A program made the position numbers and the translations under genes. Of a stretch of DNA of 64,000 nt, positions 38,808 through 46,749 are shown piece by piece (within the stretch, counting starts at the first letter, position 1; each line of letters starts with the position of its first letter). Below the pieces are notes generated by a model. It was not told the DNA's origin. It saw only the letters and a program-made list of their open reading frames with translations, and made no database searches. The DNA is taken from positions 186,001 through 250,000 of the forward strand of contig DFNX01000010.1 in NCBI GenBank assembly GCA_002376235.1, written 5' to 3'. Source of the DNA: Neorhizobium sp. UBA3556. GTDB taxonomy: Bacteria; Pseudomonadota; Alphaproteobacteria; Rhizobiales; Rhizobiaceae.

Positions 38808-40121
38808 TCAGCTGCGGGTTTCGGGTATGTCGTCTGCGGCAAAGTCTGCTGCGAGATAGGCAAGAATGCTTTTGGCGAGCGCGATGATGTCCTGTCGCGT
38901 CGTGTGTTCTTCCGGGCTGTGGATGCAGCTTTCCGGCCGGCCGAGGCCGCCGAGCAGCACTTCCGGGCCAAAACCCGCCTTCTGCACGTAACCGAAGTCC
39001 GAGCAGGAGGCCGCGCCCCATTTGGCAAAATCTTGCTTGTCGTAGCCGAAACCTTCCGACAGGGCCTTTTGCCAGCGCGGCCAGTGCGGCCCGTCCGGAT
39101 CCTCGGTCGGGATCAGGTGGCCGACGAGATCGACGGAAAGCTTGAGATCGGTTCCGGCAAGGCAGGTGCGGATCGAGGTCTCGATTTCGGCGCGCGCCTC
39201 TTCATAACTCTCTTCCGGCGCATAACGGCGCGAAACGAGGATCTTGATTTCGGCCGGCACCTGTCCACCTGCCGTACCACCATTGACCGCAGCAATCGTC
39301 AGCGATGGCCGAAGCGGTCCTGTCGCATGCGGCGGCGGAGCGAGCTTCGAAGCCCGCTCTGCGACGGTGGGTTTCAGTGCTGCAAGCGCGTTCAGCACAG
39401 GCAGAGCGCCTTCGATGGCGTTGACGCCGGCGCCGGTGCGATTACCCTCGCCGGCATGCACCGCATGGCCGGTGATCGTCACCTGCAGATTGAAGATGCC
39501 GAAACAGCCGGCCCAGACACGCGGGGCGGCCGAACCGTTGAAATTGAGAATATGGCCCTTCAGCATGTCCTGTTCGGCGAGATAGCGGATGCCCGGATAA
39601 AGCCCGCCTTCCTCGTCGGTGCAGAGAAGCAGCATCGGATCGTAGGCAAGCGGTACGCCACAAGCCTTTGCGGCGCGCAGCGCCAGAAGCGTGGCGGCGA
39701 TCGTGCCCTTCATGTCGGCGGCGCCGAGACCATAGAGATTCTCGCCCTCGATCGTCAGCGAGAGCGGATCGCGTGTCCAGCCGGGAGCAACGGGAACCGT
39801 ATCGACATGATAATAAAGGCCGCAGACCGGCTTGCCGCTTTCGCGTGTCGCCACAAGGTTCGTGCGCTCGCCGGATGCCGGACCACCGGCAACGTACCAG
39901 AGGTCGCGCGGCACCGTCACACGGTCGAAATTAAAGCCGAGAGGCGCAAGCAACTCGCTCATCAGATCGGCAAATGGCCCATAGCCTTCTCCCGGCGGAA
40001 AGGACGTATCGACCGCAACCATGCGCGACAAATACTGAACCGCGATCTCGACATCGCGCTCAATCGCTGCCATGGCTGACGTCAGAGGGTCTTGATGAAG
40101 ATCAGGTTGTAGCACGGTCAT
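38808..40121 (-). CDS. M20 family (ArgE/DapE-type) amidohydrolase, cassette C
   Basis: A 437-residue M20 hydrolase. The metal motifs HVDTV (His-x-Asp), GAADMKG and TDEEGG are intact and the late IHSPEE provides the final His. The GEPT region is replaced by NFNGSA, so one ligand may differ. Such enzymes remove acyl groups from amino acids or split amide bonds in the cytosol. The ATG at 40121 with AGGAT upstream is preferred over a TTG at 40142. It is the first gene of the seven-gene minus-strand operon and diverges from the GntR/UTRA regulator. Confidence 0.88.
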   Translation of the reverse strand: MTVLQPDLHQDPLTSAMAAIERDVEIAVQYLSRMVAVDTSFPPGEGYGPFADLMSELLAPLGFNFDRVTVPRDLWYVAGGPASGERTNLVATRESGKPVCGLYYHVDTVPVAPGWTRDPLSLTIEGENLYGLGAADMKGTIAATLLALRAAKACGVPLAYDPMLLLCTDEEGGLYPGIRYLAEQDMLKGHILNFNGSAAPRVWAGCFGIFNLQVTITGHAVHAGEGNRTGAGVNAIEGALPVLNALAALKPTVAERASKLAPPPHATGPLRPSLTIAAVNGGTAGGQVPAEIKILVSRRYAPEESYEEARAEIETSIRTCLAGTDLKLSVDLVGHLIPTEDPDGPHWPRWQKALSEGFGYDKQDFAKWGAASCSDFGYVQKAGFGPEVLLGGLGRPESCIHSPEEHTTRQDIIALAKSILAYLAADFAADDIPETRS

Positions 40122-40175
40122 TGTGGTATCCTGGGCCTCCAAGCGCTCGCCTCCTCAGCTTGCGCTTTAATATAA

Positions 40176-40185
40176 ACTATATAGT
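40176..40185. promoter_or_regulatory. 10-bp palindrome between cassette C operon and its GntR gene
   Basis: ACTATATAGT, a perfect palindrome in a short AT-rich patch. It lies about 55 bp before both divergent starts (40121 and 40237). The position suits an operator for the GntR/UTRA protein controlling both transcripts, though A/T-rich dyads also arise in promoters. Confidence 0.35.
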
Positions 40186-40236
40186 AATACTGCGTAGAAC
40201 GAGATATCGAGTCAACTCCAAAGAAGAGGCAAATAA

Positions 40237-41001
40237 TTGCCGGAATTGCCTAATATATCATCAGATGCCGGAAGGCTCGGCGAGCTTTCTTTGCCGCTTT
40301 ATGAGGTGGTTAAACGGCAGATCACGGAAGCGATCATGATCGGCAAGCTGGAACCCGGCTCCGTTCTGCCTAGCGAAGTGGCATTGTCGCAAACCTACGG
40401 CGTCGCTGTCGGCACCATTCGCCGCGCGCTGATGGACCTTACCAATGACGGCATCCTCAGCCGCCGCCGCAAGACCGGCACGGTCGTCACCGGCCGCAAG
40501 CCGCAGCACAGCCTTCGCCTGTTTTTCCAATATTTCCGTCTTCATGGCCTCGATGGCTCGCTGAGCAGATCGGTAACGACGGTGACCTCGCTCGATCATG
40601 CGACGGCATCCGCGGACGAGGCTGGGAAGTTGCAGATCGAAAAGGATGCGCCGATCGTCCGTTTCCATCGTATTAGAACCATTGATGATCGCCCGATCAT
40701 GCACGAGACACTCACCCTGTCGCGTGAAAGAGTGCCGAATTTTCCGGAGAAAAAAGAGGATATTCCCTCACTCTTCTACCTGCATCTGCTGGAACACCAC
40801 GGCCTTCGCATCTCTGCGGTGCGCGAACAGATCGGCGCTGATCTTGCCAACGAGGATGATGCCCGGTGGCTGGATCTGAAACTGCCGGCAGCCGTGCTCA
40901 CCATCGATGAAATTGCCTATGACCAGATGGCGGTGCCCGTGCTGATTTCGGCGCACCGGGCAACGACTGCCAACCATCGTTATGTCAACGAAGTTCAATG
41001 A
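40237..41001 (+). CDS. GntR family transcriptional regulator, UTRA (HutC-type) domain
   Basis: A 254-residue regulator. The winged helix (about 20-88) has PLYEVVKRQITEAIMIGKLE, LPSEVALSQTYGVAVGTIRR and LSRRRKTGTVV. The UTRA effector domain (about 105-245) has APIVRFHRIRTIDDRPIMHE. HutC-type members bind amino-acid or sugar-acid derivatives. Translation starts at a TTG after AGAGG. It is divergent from the cassette C operon and is its likely repressor. A hairpin separates it from the convergent opine dehydrogenase-like gene. Confidence 0.88.
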   Translation: MPELPNISSDAGRLGELSLPLYEVVKRQITEAIMIGKLEPGSVLPSEVALSQTYGVAVGTIRRALMDLTNDGILSRRRKTGTVVTGRKPQHSLRLFFQYFRLHGLDGSLSRSVTTVTSLDHATASADEAGKLQIEKDAPIVRFHRIRTIDDRPIMHETLTLSRERVPNFPEKKEDIPSLFYLHLLEHHGLRISAVREQIGADLANEDDARWLDLKLPAAVLTIDEIAYDQMAVPVLISAHRATTANHRYVNEVQ

Positions 41002-41008
41002 TCTCGAC

Positions 41009-41032
41009 GCCGGACCGATGGCTCGGTCCGGC
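41009..41032. terminator. bidirectional hairpin between convergent genes
   Basis: A perfect 10-bp stem, GCCGGACCGA, loop TGGC, TCGGTCCGGC, in the 45-bp gap between the GntR/UTRA gene and the convergent dehydrogenase gene. There is no T-run. Because of its symmetry it could trim or end both transcripts. Confidence 0.55.
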
Positions 41033-41046
41033 TGATCTCACCTTGC

Positions 41047-42120
41047 TCAGTAGCCCTCGTCGCAAAGCCTCGCGACCTCATCGATCGTCAGCGCATCGAT
41101 GCCGAGCGCCGGCAGAAGATCGTTCTGTCCCGGCAGGTCATGGCCGGTTGCAGCCGACATCATCGCAATTCCCGCATCATGCAGCATCGTCGGCTTGCCG
41201 GCGAGACGGCCGAGCAGCGAGGTTGGCACGAGGCCAAAAGGCACGTCCTCGTAGATATAACGGCTTTCGACCGTCGTCGGGCCGAACCCGCCGCGGCCTT
41301 CCGCATGCATCTGCTGGTTCATCTCCGACACGCTGCCCATCGGTACGTGGAAGGACAGCGAGAAGTGCTCTCGAACGGTGCGCACCGAAAGACCGAGCGT
41401 CGCGGCAATCGCGAGCCGTTCCTCGTCGAGTGTTTCGATGACGCGACCGACGGTCGGGGTGATGTTGTCCCCCTGCCCCCAGGTCTCACCCTTTTCCATG
41501 CGGGTAAGATTGAGTAGCGCAATGCCGAGATGGTTCTGCGGGTTGAGATTGCTGAGCGAGATCGCCATCACGCCATCGCGCTTGACGAAACGATCGCCGA
41601 AAAGCTCCGTGCAAAGCGCATGTCCCGCATCGATGTCGGATTTCGGCAACGTGGCGATATCCACCTTCTGGCGTACGGTGTTGACTTTCACAGTCGTCAT
41701 GTCCGGCTGCACCCGACCGGTCAGCAGCGTCGTGCCCCAGACACTGATCGGCAGTTTTACGCCACGCGCAGCCAGACCTTTCGACAGGTAGAGCGCGCCA
41801 AAAGAGCAATGGGAGGAGATGATCACCGGCTGACCGGATTTGAGATATGGGATCGCCGCATCGAACGCGACCTTGTGGCCGTAACCCGGCAGGGCAACGA
41901 CGATAACGTCGGCAGAGGTCACCGCTTCTTCGCAATCCTTGGCGATACGCACCCGGCCGGAGAAATCGAAGGCACCATTCGCGGTCAGGTCAGCGCCGTC
42001 GGCCAGCGCCTGCGCGCTCTTTCCGGATGGTGACCATAGCATGGGGTCATGGCCTTCCTTTGCAAGATAGGCGGCCATTCCGAATGCGATCGATCCGGCT
42101 CCGAGGATACTGACGCGCAT
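41047..42120 (-). CDS. octopine/nopaline dehydrogenase family protein
   Basis: A 357-residue NAD(P)-dependent oxidoreductase. The Rossmann start is MRVSILGAGSIAFGMAAYLA. The C-terminal opine-dehydrogenase domain has the NPQNHLGIALLN motif whose His (about 197) is the predicted catalytic base. Family members reductively join, or oxidatively split, an amino acid and an alpha-keto acid (opines). In this setting a catabolic or unusual amino-acid-dehydrogenase role seems more likely than crown-gall opine synthesis. It is 47 bp downstream of an Lrp-type gene on the same strand. Confidence 0.8.
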   Translation of the reverse strand: MRVSILGAGSIAFGMAAYLAKEGHDPMLWSPSGKSAQALADGADLTANGAFDFSGRVRIAKDCEEAVTSADVIVVALPGYGHKVAFDAAIPYLKSGQPVIISSHCSFGALYLSKGLAARGVKLPISVWGTTLLTGRVQPDMTTVKVNTVRQKVDIATLPKSDIDAGHALCTELFGDRFVKRDGVMAISLSNLNPQNHLGIALLNLTRMEKGETWGQGDNITPTVGRVIETLDEERLAIAATLGLSVRTVREHFSLSFHVPMGSVSEMNQQMHAEGRGGFGPTTVESRYIYEDVPFGLVPTSLLGRLAGKPTMLHDAGIAMMSAATGHDLPGQNDLLPALGIDALTIDEVARLCDEGY

Positions 42121-42167
42121 GGTTTCTCCTTGATGATTGAGACGATTTTTGAACGTAGGGGTGGGCG

Positions 42168-42629
42168 TTACATGTATTTGGTCGGAAGCGCCGTTGTAAA
42201 CTTCATTTCCTCCATGGCGATGGAAGAGCTCAGGTCGGAGAATTCCAGCCGGCTGATCAGGTTCTTGTAAACCTGGTCGTAGACATCGATATCCGGCACC
42301 ACCACGCGCAGCAGATAGTCGGCATCGCCGGTCAGCCGGTAGGCCTCGAGAATTTCGGGGATTTCCTTGATCTCCTTGCGGAAATCGTCGAGCCAGTTCG
42401 TCGTGTGGCGCGGCACTTTCACCGAGATGAAGATCGTCATCGGCACATTTGCCATCCGCCGGTCGATCAGCGCCACCTTCGAGCGGATCAGCCCGACATC
42501 CTCCATACGCTTGATCCGGCGCCAGCAGGGCGTGTGCGACAGGCCCACTTCCTCGGCGATCTCGACCACCGACTTTTCGGCGTTCTGCTGAAGGATCTCA
42601 ATGATCTTCCGGTCAATTTGGTCAAACAT
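42168..42629 (-). CDS. Lrp/AsnC family transcriptional regulator
   Basis: A 153-residue regulator with an N-terminal helix-turn-helix (IDRKIIEILQQNAEKSVVEI, VGLSHTPCWRRIKRMEDVGL) and a C-terminal RAM/AsnC effector domain (FISVKVPRHTTNWLDDF, EAYRLTGDADYLLRVVVPDI). The family senses amino acids and usually acts on divergent or adjacent genes. It lies directly upstream of the opine-dehydrogenase-like gene and is divergent from the racemase operon, so it probably controls cassette D. Confidence 0.92.
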   Translation of the reverse strand: MFDQIDRKIIEILQQNAEKSVVEIAEEVGLSHTPCWRRIKRMEDVGLIRSKVALIDRRMANVPMTIFISVKVPRHTTNWLDDFRKEIKEIPEILEAYRLTGDADYLLRVVVPDIDVYDQVYKNLISRLEFSDLSSSIAMEEMKFTTALPTKYM

Positions 42630-42964
42630 GACAGCTCCGGGATAAAATTGCGCTTTGGCAAGTTTTCGTGGGAATTTTTTCCATCAATCGCGGCAGCAAT
42701 GATGAATGATTGTTCGCGCAGGAGGGTATCGAGCGATATTTTGCGCATATCCCACCCTCCCGGCGGACGAACATCCGCCCAAAATCAATGCAGCGATGAT
42801 CAAAATTTAAACGATCCACCAATTATGTCAAATCATCCTATCAGATTCGCGAATTACTAGGATGATATTGCAATATTAATCTGATCATTGTCAAAAAAAG
42901 CAATCCGTCTCCATGCCCGTTTGTCTACCCTCTTTCCAAACACAACAACCTGATGGGTGGAAAG
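42630..42964. other. 335-bp control region between Lrp gene and racemase operon
   Basis: There is no convincing gene. The half near the racemase is AT-rich and contains the nested dyad described separately, then a run of A residues (TCAAAAAAAG). Promoters for both divergent transcripts must lie here. The half near the lrp gene has a GTTTTCGTGGGAATTTTTTC patch with no repeat that I could see. Confidence 0.6.
42832..42866. promoter_or_regulatory. nested 35-bp dyad, candidate Lrp operator
   Basis: ATCATCCTA and TAGGATGAT form a perfect 9-bp inverted repeat around 17 bp. The middle of that spacer holds another perfect palindrome, ATTCGCGAAT (42845-42854), almost on the same centre. It lies about 100 bp upstream of the racemase ATG. 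Its size and symmetry suit a dimer-of-dimers regulator such as Lrp. Confidence 0.5.
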
Positions 42965-43705
42965 ATGAAAAGGATTGGTCTGATCGGCGGCATGAGCTGG
43001 GAAAGCACGGCTGTCTATTACCGTCGCGTCAACGAGCAGGTGCGCGAACGGCTCGGAGGGTTAAATTCTGCGGACGTGGTAATGCGTTCTGTCAATTTTC
43101 AGGATATCGTAACCCTTCAAAAACTGGGGGCCTGGGAACAGGCGGCAGGCGAATTGAGCAAGGTTGCGAGAGATCTGGAGCAGGCTGGCGCAGACATGAT
43201 CCTGATCTGCACCAACACGATGCATCTTCTGGCGGACGACGTGCAGAACTCCGTCGATGTGCCGTTGCTGCATATTGCCGACGTGACCGGAGAGGCCGTG
43301 ACGGCCGCCGGCTGCAAGCGGCCGCTGCTTCTCGCCACGCGTTACACGATGGAACAGGATTTCTACCGTCGCCGGGTGGAAGACAAGTTCGGCCTGGAAG
43401 TTCTGATCCCCGATGCGGAAGACCGGCAGGACGTGCACGATATCATCTTTTCCGAATTGTGCTGCGGCGTCGTCAAGAGCGCCTCACATCAGCGCTATCT
43501 GGATATCGTCGCCAAGGGCAAGGCGGCCGGTGCCGACAGCGTCATCCTCGGCTGCACCGAGATCGGTCTTCTGGTGAGCGCCGAGGACTTCGACATTCCG
43601 ACATTCGATTCGACCCTGCTGCATGCGGATGCCGCGGTCGACATATCTCTTGCGGCGGCCAGAACGGCCAAGGCGGAAACAGGGCTGGCAGCGCCGATAC
43701 ACTAA
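42965..43705 (+). CDS. aspartate/glutamate racemase family protein
   Basis: A 246-residue cofactor-independent racemase. The start KRIGLIGGMSWESTAVYYRR is typical of aspartate racemases. The two catalytic cysteines are Cys82 in ICTNTMH and Cys197 in LGCTEIGLL. It interconverts L- and D-aspartate or a related amino acid through two-base chemistry. The ATG at 42965 fits the GGTGG ribosome site better than the in-frame ATG at 42953. It is the first gene of the cassette D plus-strand operon, divergent from the Lrp gene. Confidence 0.9.
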   Translation: MKRIGLIGGMSWESTAVYYRRVNEQVRERLGGLNSADVVMRSVNFQDIVTLQKLGAWEQAAGELSKVARDLEQAGADMILICTNTMHLLADDVQNSVDVPLLHIADVTGEAVTAAGCKRPLLLATRYTMEQDFYRRRVEDKFGLEVLIPDAEDRQDVHDIIFSELCCGVVKSASHQRYLDIVAKGKAAGADSVILGCTEIGLLVSAEDFDIPTFDSTLLHADAAVDISLAAARTAKAETGLAAPIH

Positions 43706-43765
43706 CTGGGGGTGTGAAGTCTGCAATGCCTAGGGGAACCCGGACAGGAAAGTAAGGAGACTGAC

Positions 43766-44866
43766 ATGCGAGACTTCACACAGACACGCCGTTCGACGCT
43801 CAAGATGCTGGCCGCTGGGACCGGCATCTTGGCTGCACCGTCGATCATCCGCCCTGCCATGGCACAGAGCAAGGTGGTCAACATCACCACCTACGACAAG
43901 TTCGTGCCGCAGTCCTTCATCGACCAGTTCCAGAAGGACACAGGGATCGAAGTTCGCATCCGCCTCACCGACGACCAGGGCAAGCAGTACAATCTGCTTG
44001 CCGCCGAAGGCAACGCGCCGTCCACCGACATCGTCACCGTCACCGGCCACCGCCTGTCGCAGTTCATCACCTCAAACCTGCTCTCCCCGCTCGATACCGG
44101 CCGGATCGGCAACTGGAACAAGCTCGCGCCGGCCTATGCCGGCGCGCCGCAGTTGACGATCGACGGCAAGACCTATGGCGTGCCGCTTCTCGCCGGTTTC
44201 GAAGGTCTGGTGCGCAACACCGATTACACCAAGGCTTCCGACAGCTGGGAAATCATGTTCGACCCGGAATACAAGGAGCTGACATCTTACATCATCTCCG
44301 ACTTCCTCTCGATCGTCATGCGCTACCAGGGCAGCGATGGCGACTATGTCACCTATGAAGGCAAGGACGCGATCGCCCAGGAAGCCACCAACAAGGCGCG
44401 CGACTACCTGATCTCGCAAAAAGGCCAAGTCCGCAAATATTATGATGCGGGTTCCGAAGTGCAGCAGATGTTCGTCAACGAGGATATCTATGTCGCGCAG
44501 GCATGGTCGGGTCCTGCCGCCAAGCTGATCATGGACGGCCACCCGATCGAACTGTCCATCCCGAAGGAAGGCACCTACGGCTTCCTCTACTCGTTCAACG
44601 TCGTCAACAACGCGCCGAATGCGGATGCTGCCTACCAGTTCCTCAATGCTATGTTGGCATCGCCGGAAATCGGTGCGGCGATGACGCGCCAGTCCGGCTT
44701 TGCCTCCGCCTTTGCCGGTGTAGACACGGTGCTGAACGATCAGGAACGCGCAGCCATGACGCTTCCGGATGAACAGATGCAGCGCATTCAGTTCTTCAGC
44801 TCGGTCAACCGCAAGATGAAGAACGACATGATCGACAAGGCTTCGGCCGAAGTTAAGGCCGGCTGA
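43766..44866 (+). CDS. polyamine-type solute-binding protein, cassette D
   Basis: A 366-residue periplasmic protein related to PotD/PotF. The signal has a TRRSTLKMLAAGTGILAAP core (Tat-like) ending near PAMAQ. The mature part shows NITTYDKFVPQSFIDQFQKD and YGVPLLAGFEGLVRNTDY, as in spermidine/putrescine-type proteins, and AWSGPAAKLIMDG near the hinge. Given the upstream racemase, the ligand may be an amino acid derivative rather than a polyamine. AAGGAG precedes the ATG. A stem-loop follows the stop. Confidence 0.88.
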   Translation: MRDFTQTRRSTLKMLAAGTGILAAPSIIRPAMAQSKVVNITTYDKFVPQSFIDQFQKDTGIEVRIRLTDDQGKQYNLLAAEGNAPSTDIVTVTGHRLSQFITSNLLSPLDTGRIGNWNKLAPAYAGAPQLTIDGKTYGVPLLAGFEGLVRNTDYTKASDSWEIMFDPEYKELTSYIISDFLSIVMRYQGSDGDYVTYEGKDAIAQEATNKARDYLISQKGQVRKYYDAGSEVQQMFVNEDIYVAQAWSGPAAKLIMDGHPIELSIPKEGTYGFLYSFNVVNNAPNADAAYQFLNAMLASPEIGAAMTRQSGFASAFAGVDTVLNDQERAAMTLPDEQMQRIQFFSSVNRKMKNDMIDKASAEVKAG

Positions 44867-44886
44867 GCCGCCCATCCGTGATGCCG

Positions 44887-44916
44887 GCGGCCGATTTCCC
44901 AACCGGGATCGGCCGC
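44887..44916 (+). promoter_or_regulatory. intercistronic stem-loop after binding-protein gene, cassette D
   Basis: GCGGCCGAT and ATCGGCCGC form a perfect 9-bp stem around a 12-nt loop that can itself pair partly (CCC with GGG). It starts 21 bp after the binding-protein stop and has no T-run. Confidence 0.7.
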
Positions 44917-44957
44917 TCGGAACTGCAGTCATAAGCAAAAATACGAATGGGAACGTA

Positions 44958-45941
44958 ATGATGGTCGACAGTAGTATGACCGGGGCAGCGAAAGTGTCTC
45001 CAAGGGCTGGCCCATCCTATGCTGGATGGATCGGCAAGCTGGCGAATTCGCCGATTTACGCCGCAACGATCGGCCTTATCGCCAACAGCCGCATCGCCCG
45101 CCTCGTGCTGCTTCTGGCAATCCCGCTGGTCTGGATCGTCACGCTCCATATCGGCCCGATCTACCAGATGGCGCGTATCAGCATCATGGACAATTATCCG
45201 CCTGCCCCCGGCGGCGCAGTCTACACGCTCGACAATTATCGGCTGTTCTTCCAGGAACCGCTTTATTTCATGCCGTTCCTGCGCAGCATCGTTTTCGCCG
45301 TCTGCGTTACCGCCACGACGCTGATCGTCGTTTATCCGGTTGCCTATTACGTGGCGAAGGTCGTCAAGCCGGAAAACCGGACGCGCGCCCTGCTGCTGCT
45401 TCTCACGCCCTTCTGGGCCGGTGAGCTGATCCGCACCTTTTCGGTCATCATGTTCCTGGCAAACCGTGGCGCGGTGAACGTCTTCCTGCGCGAGATCGGC
45501 TTCATCGATCGCCCGATCATCCTGCTCTATAACTACTTCTCGCTGAGCTTCGGCGTCATCTACCTGATCTCGCTCTTCATGCTCCTGCCGCTCTATTCGG
45601 CAATCGAAAAGATCCCGACCTCGCTGGTCGATGCCGCGGCCGATCTCGGGGCGGGACCATGGCAGCGTTTCCGCCGGGTCATCCTGCCCTTGTCGAGAGA
45701 CGGCATCATTTCCGGCTGCAGCCTCGTCTATCTCACCTCGATCGGTGTTTTTGCCGCCCCGCTTCTTCTGGGCGGACCGAACTCTACGATCTTCCCGGAA
45801 ATCATCGCCAGCCTGTTCCACGGCTCCAGCGACAAATGGCCGGAAGGCGCCGCCTTCTCCATCCTGATGCTTGCCGTCTCGCTGTCGACCGTTGGTCTAT
45901 TCATGCGTGTCGTCGGCGGCCGTACCGTCAAGCTGATGTGA
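44958..45941 (+). CDS. polyamine-type ABC permease (PotB-like), cassette D
   Basis: A 327-residue permease. An N-terminal cytoplasmic extension of about 45 residues precedes the first helix (RLVLLLAIPLVWIVTLHI). Five further helices follow, with the docking loop LVDAAADLGAGPWQRFRRVI. GGGAA precedes two adjacent ATGs (44958, 44961). It forms the transmembrane pore with the next gene product. Confidence 0.9.
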   Translation: MMVDSSMTGAAKVSPRAGPSYAGWIGKLANSPIYAATIGLIANSRIARLVLLLAIPLVWIVTLHIGPIYQMARISIMDNYPPAPGGAVYTLDNYRLFFQEPLYFMPFLRSIVFAVCVTATTLIVVYPVAYYVAKVVKPENRTRALLLLLTPFWAGELIRTFSVIMFLANRGAVNVFLREIGFIDRPIILLYNYFSLSFGVIYLISLFMLLPLYSAIEKIPTSLVDAAADLGAGPWQRFRRVILPLSRDGIISGCSLVYLTSIGVFAAPLLLGGPNSTIFPEIIASLFHGSSDKWPEGAAFSILMLAVSLSTVGLFMRVVGGRTVKLM

Positions 45942-45952
45942 GGATCTGACCC

Positions 45953-46747
45953 ATGCGCTCTTATTTTTCCGACTTCCCAAAAACCGCGCTTCAGGCCTCC
46001 TACTGGCTGTTCGTCATCTACCTGCTTCTGCCGCTGGCGCTGATGATGGCGATCTCCTTCAAGGACGCCAATTTCGTCGCCTTCCCGATCGATAAATGGA
46101 CGCTCAAGTGGTACGCGCAGGTGCTGCAGGACAAGCAGTTTCTCGAAGCCTGCCTCTATTCGATCTTCATCGCCCTGATGACGACGCTGTTTGCGACGAT
46201 CGTCGGTGTGTGGATCGCGCTCCTGATCACCACCGAAGGCATGATCGCCCGTTCCGTGATCTTCGCGCTCGCCTGTCTTCCGGCGGTCGTGCCGGGCCTG
46301 ATCAATGCCATTTCGATGCGTATCTTCATCCGCGTTCTGGATATTCCTACCGGCACCGGCGCGATCATTCTCGGCCATACCGTCCACGCCGTGCCCTTCG
46401 TCGTCATCATGGTTTTGACTCGTCTACGCTCGATGCCGAACAATCTCGTCGATGCGGCTCGCGATCTCGGCGCCGACAGTTTTGTCGCCTTCATGCGTGT
46501 GACGCTGCCTTATCTGGCTCCTGCGCTTGCCGGCGGCATGGTCTTCTGCGTGCTGACCAGTATCGACGACTTCGTCCGCACCTTCTTCCTGGGCGGTTAC
46601 CAGACCACCCTTCCCATGCTGATCTTCGCCAAGGTGCAAGGCGGCATGTCACCCGAAATCAACGCCATGGCGACCCTCGTGCTGATCGTAACCGCAGCCG
46701 TCGGGCTTTATGCCGAACATCTCACCCGCCGTTCGAGGACCAGATAA
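45953..46747 (+). CDS. polyamine-type ABC permease (PotC-like), cassette D
   Basis: A 264-residue six-helix permease. The docking loop is LVDAARDLGADSFVAFMRVT followed by LPYLAPAL. The late TSIDDFVRTFFLGG string is typical of PotC proteins. AGGAT precedes the ATG 11 bp after the PotB-like stop, and the ATPase gene starts 2 bp after its own stop. Confidence 0.92.
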   Translation: MRSYFSDFPKTALQASYWLFVIYLLLPLALMMAISFKDANFVAFPIDKWTLKWYAQVLQDKQFLEACLYSIFIALMTTLFATIVGVWIALLITTEGMIARSVIFALACLPAVVPGLINAISMRIFIRVLDIPTGTGAIILGHTVHAVPFVVIMVLTRLRSMPNNLVDAARDLGADSFVAFMRVTLPYLAPALAGGMVFCVLTSIDDFVRTFFLGGYQTTLPMLIFAKVQGGMSPEINAMATLVLIVTAAVGLYAEHLTRRSRTR

Positions 46748-46749
46748 CC

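Noticed and set aside
41047..42120. Opine synthase on transferred (T-) DNA
   Set aside because: No border repeats, no eukaryotic promoter or polyadenylation signals, and bacterial operon spacing with an Lrp gene. The protein family also occurs widely in soil bacteria.
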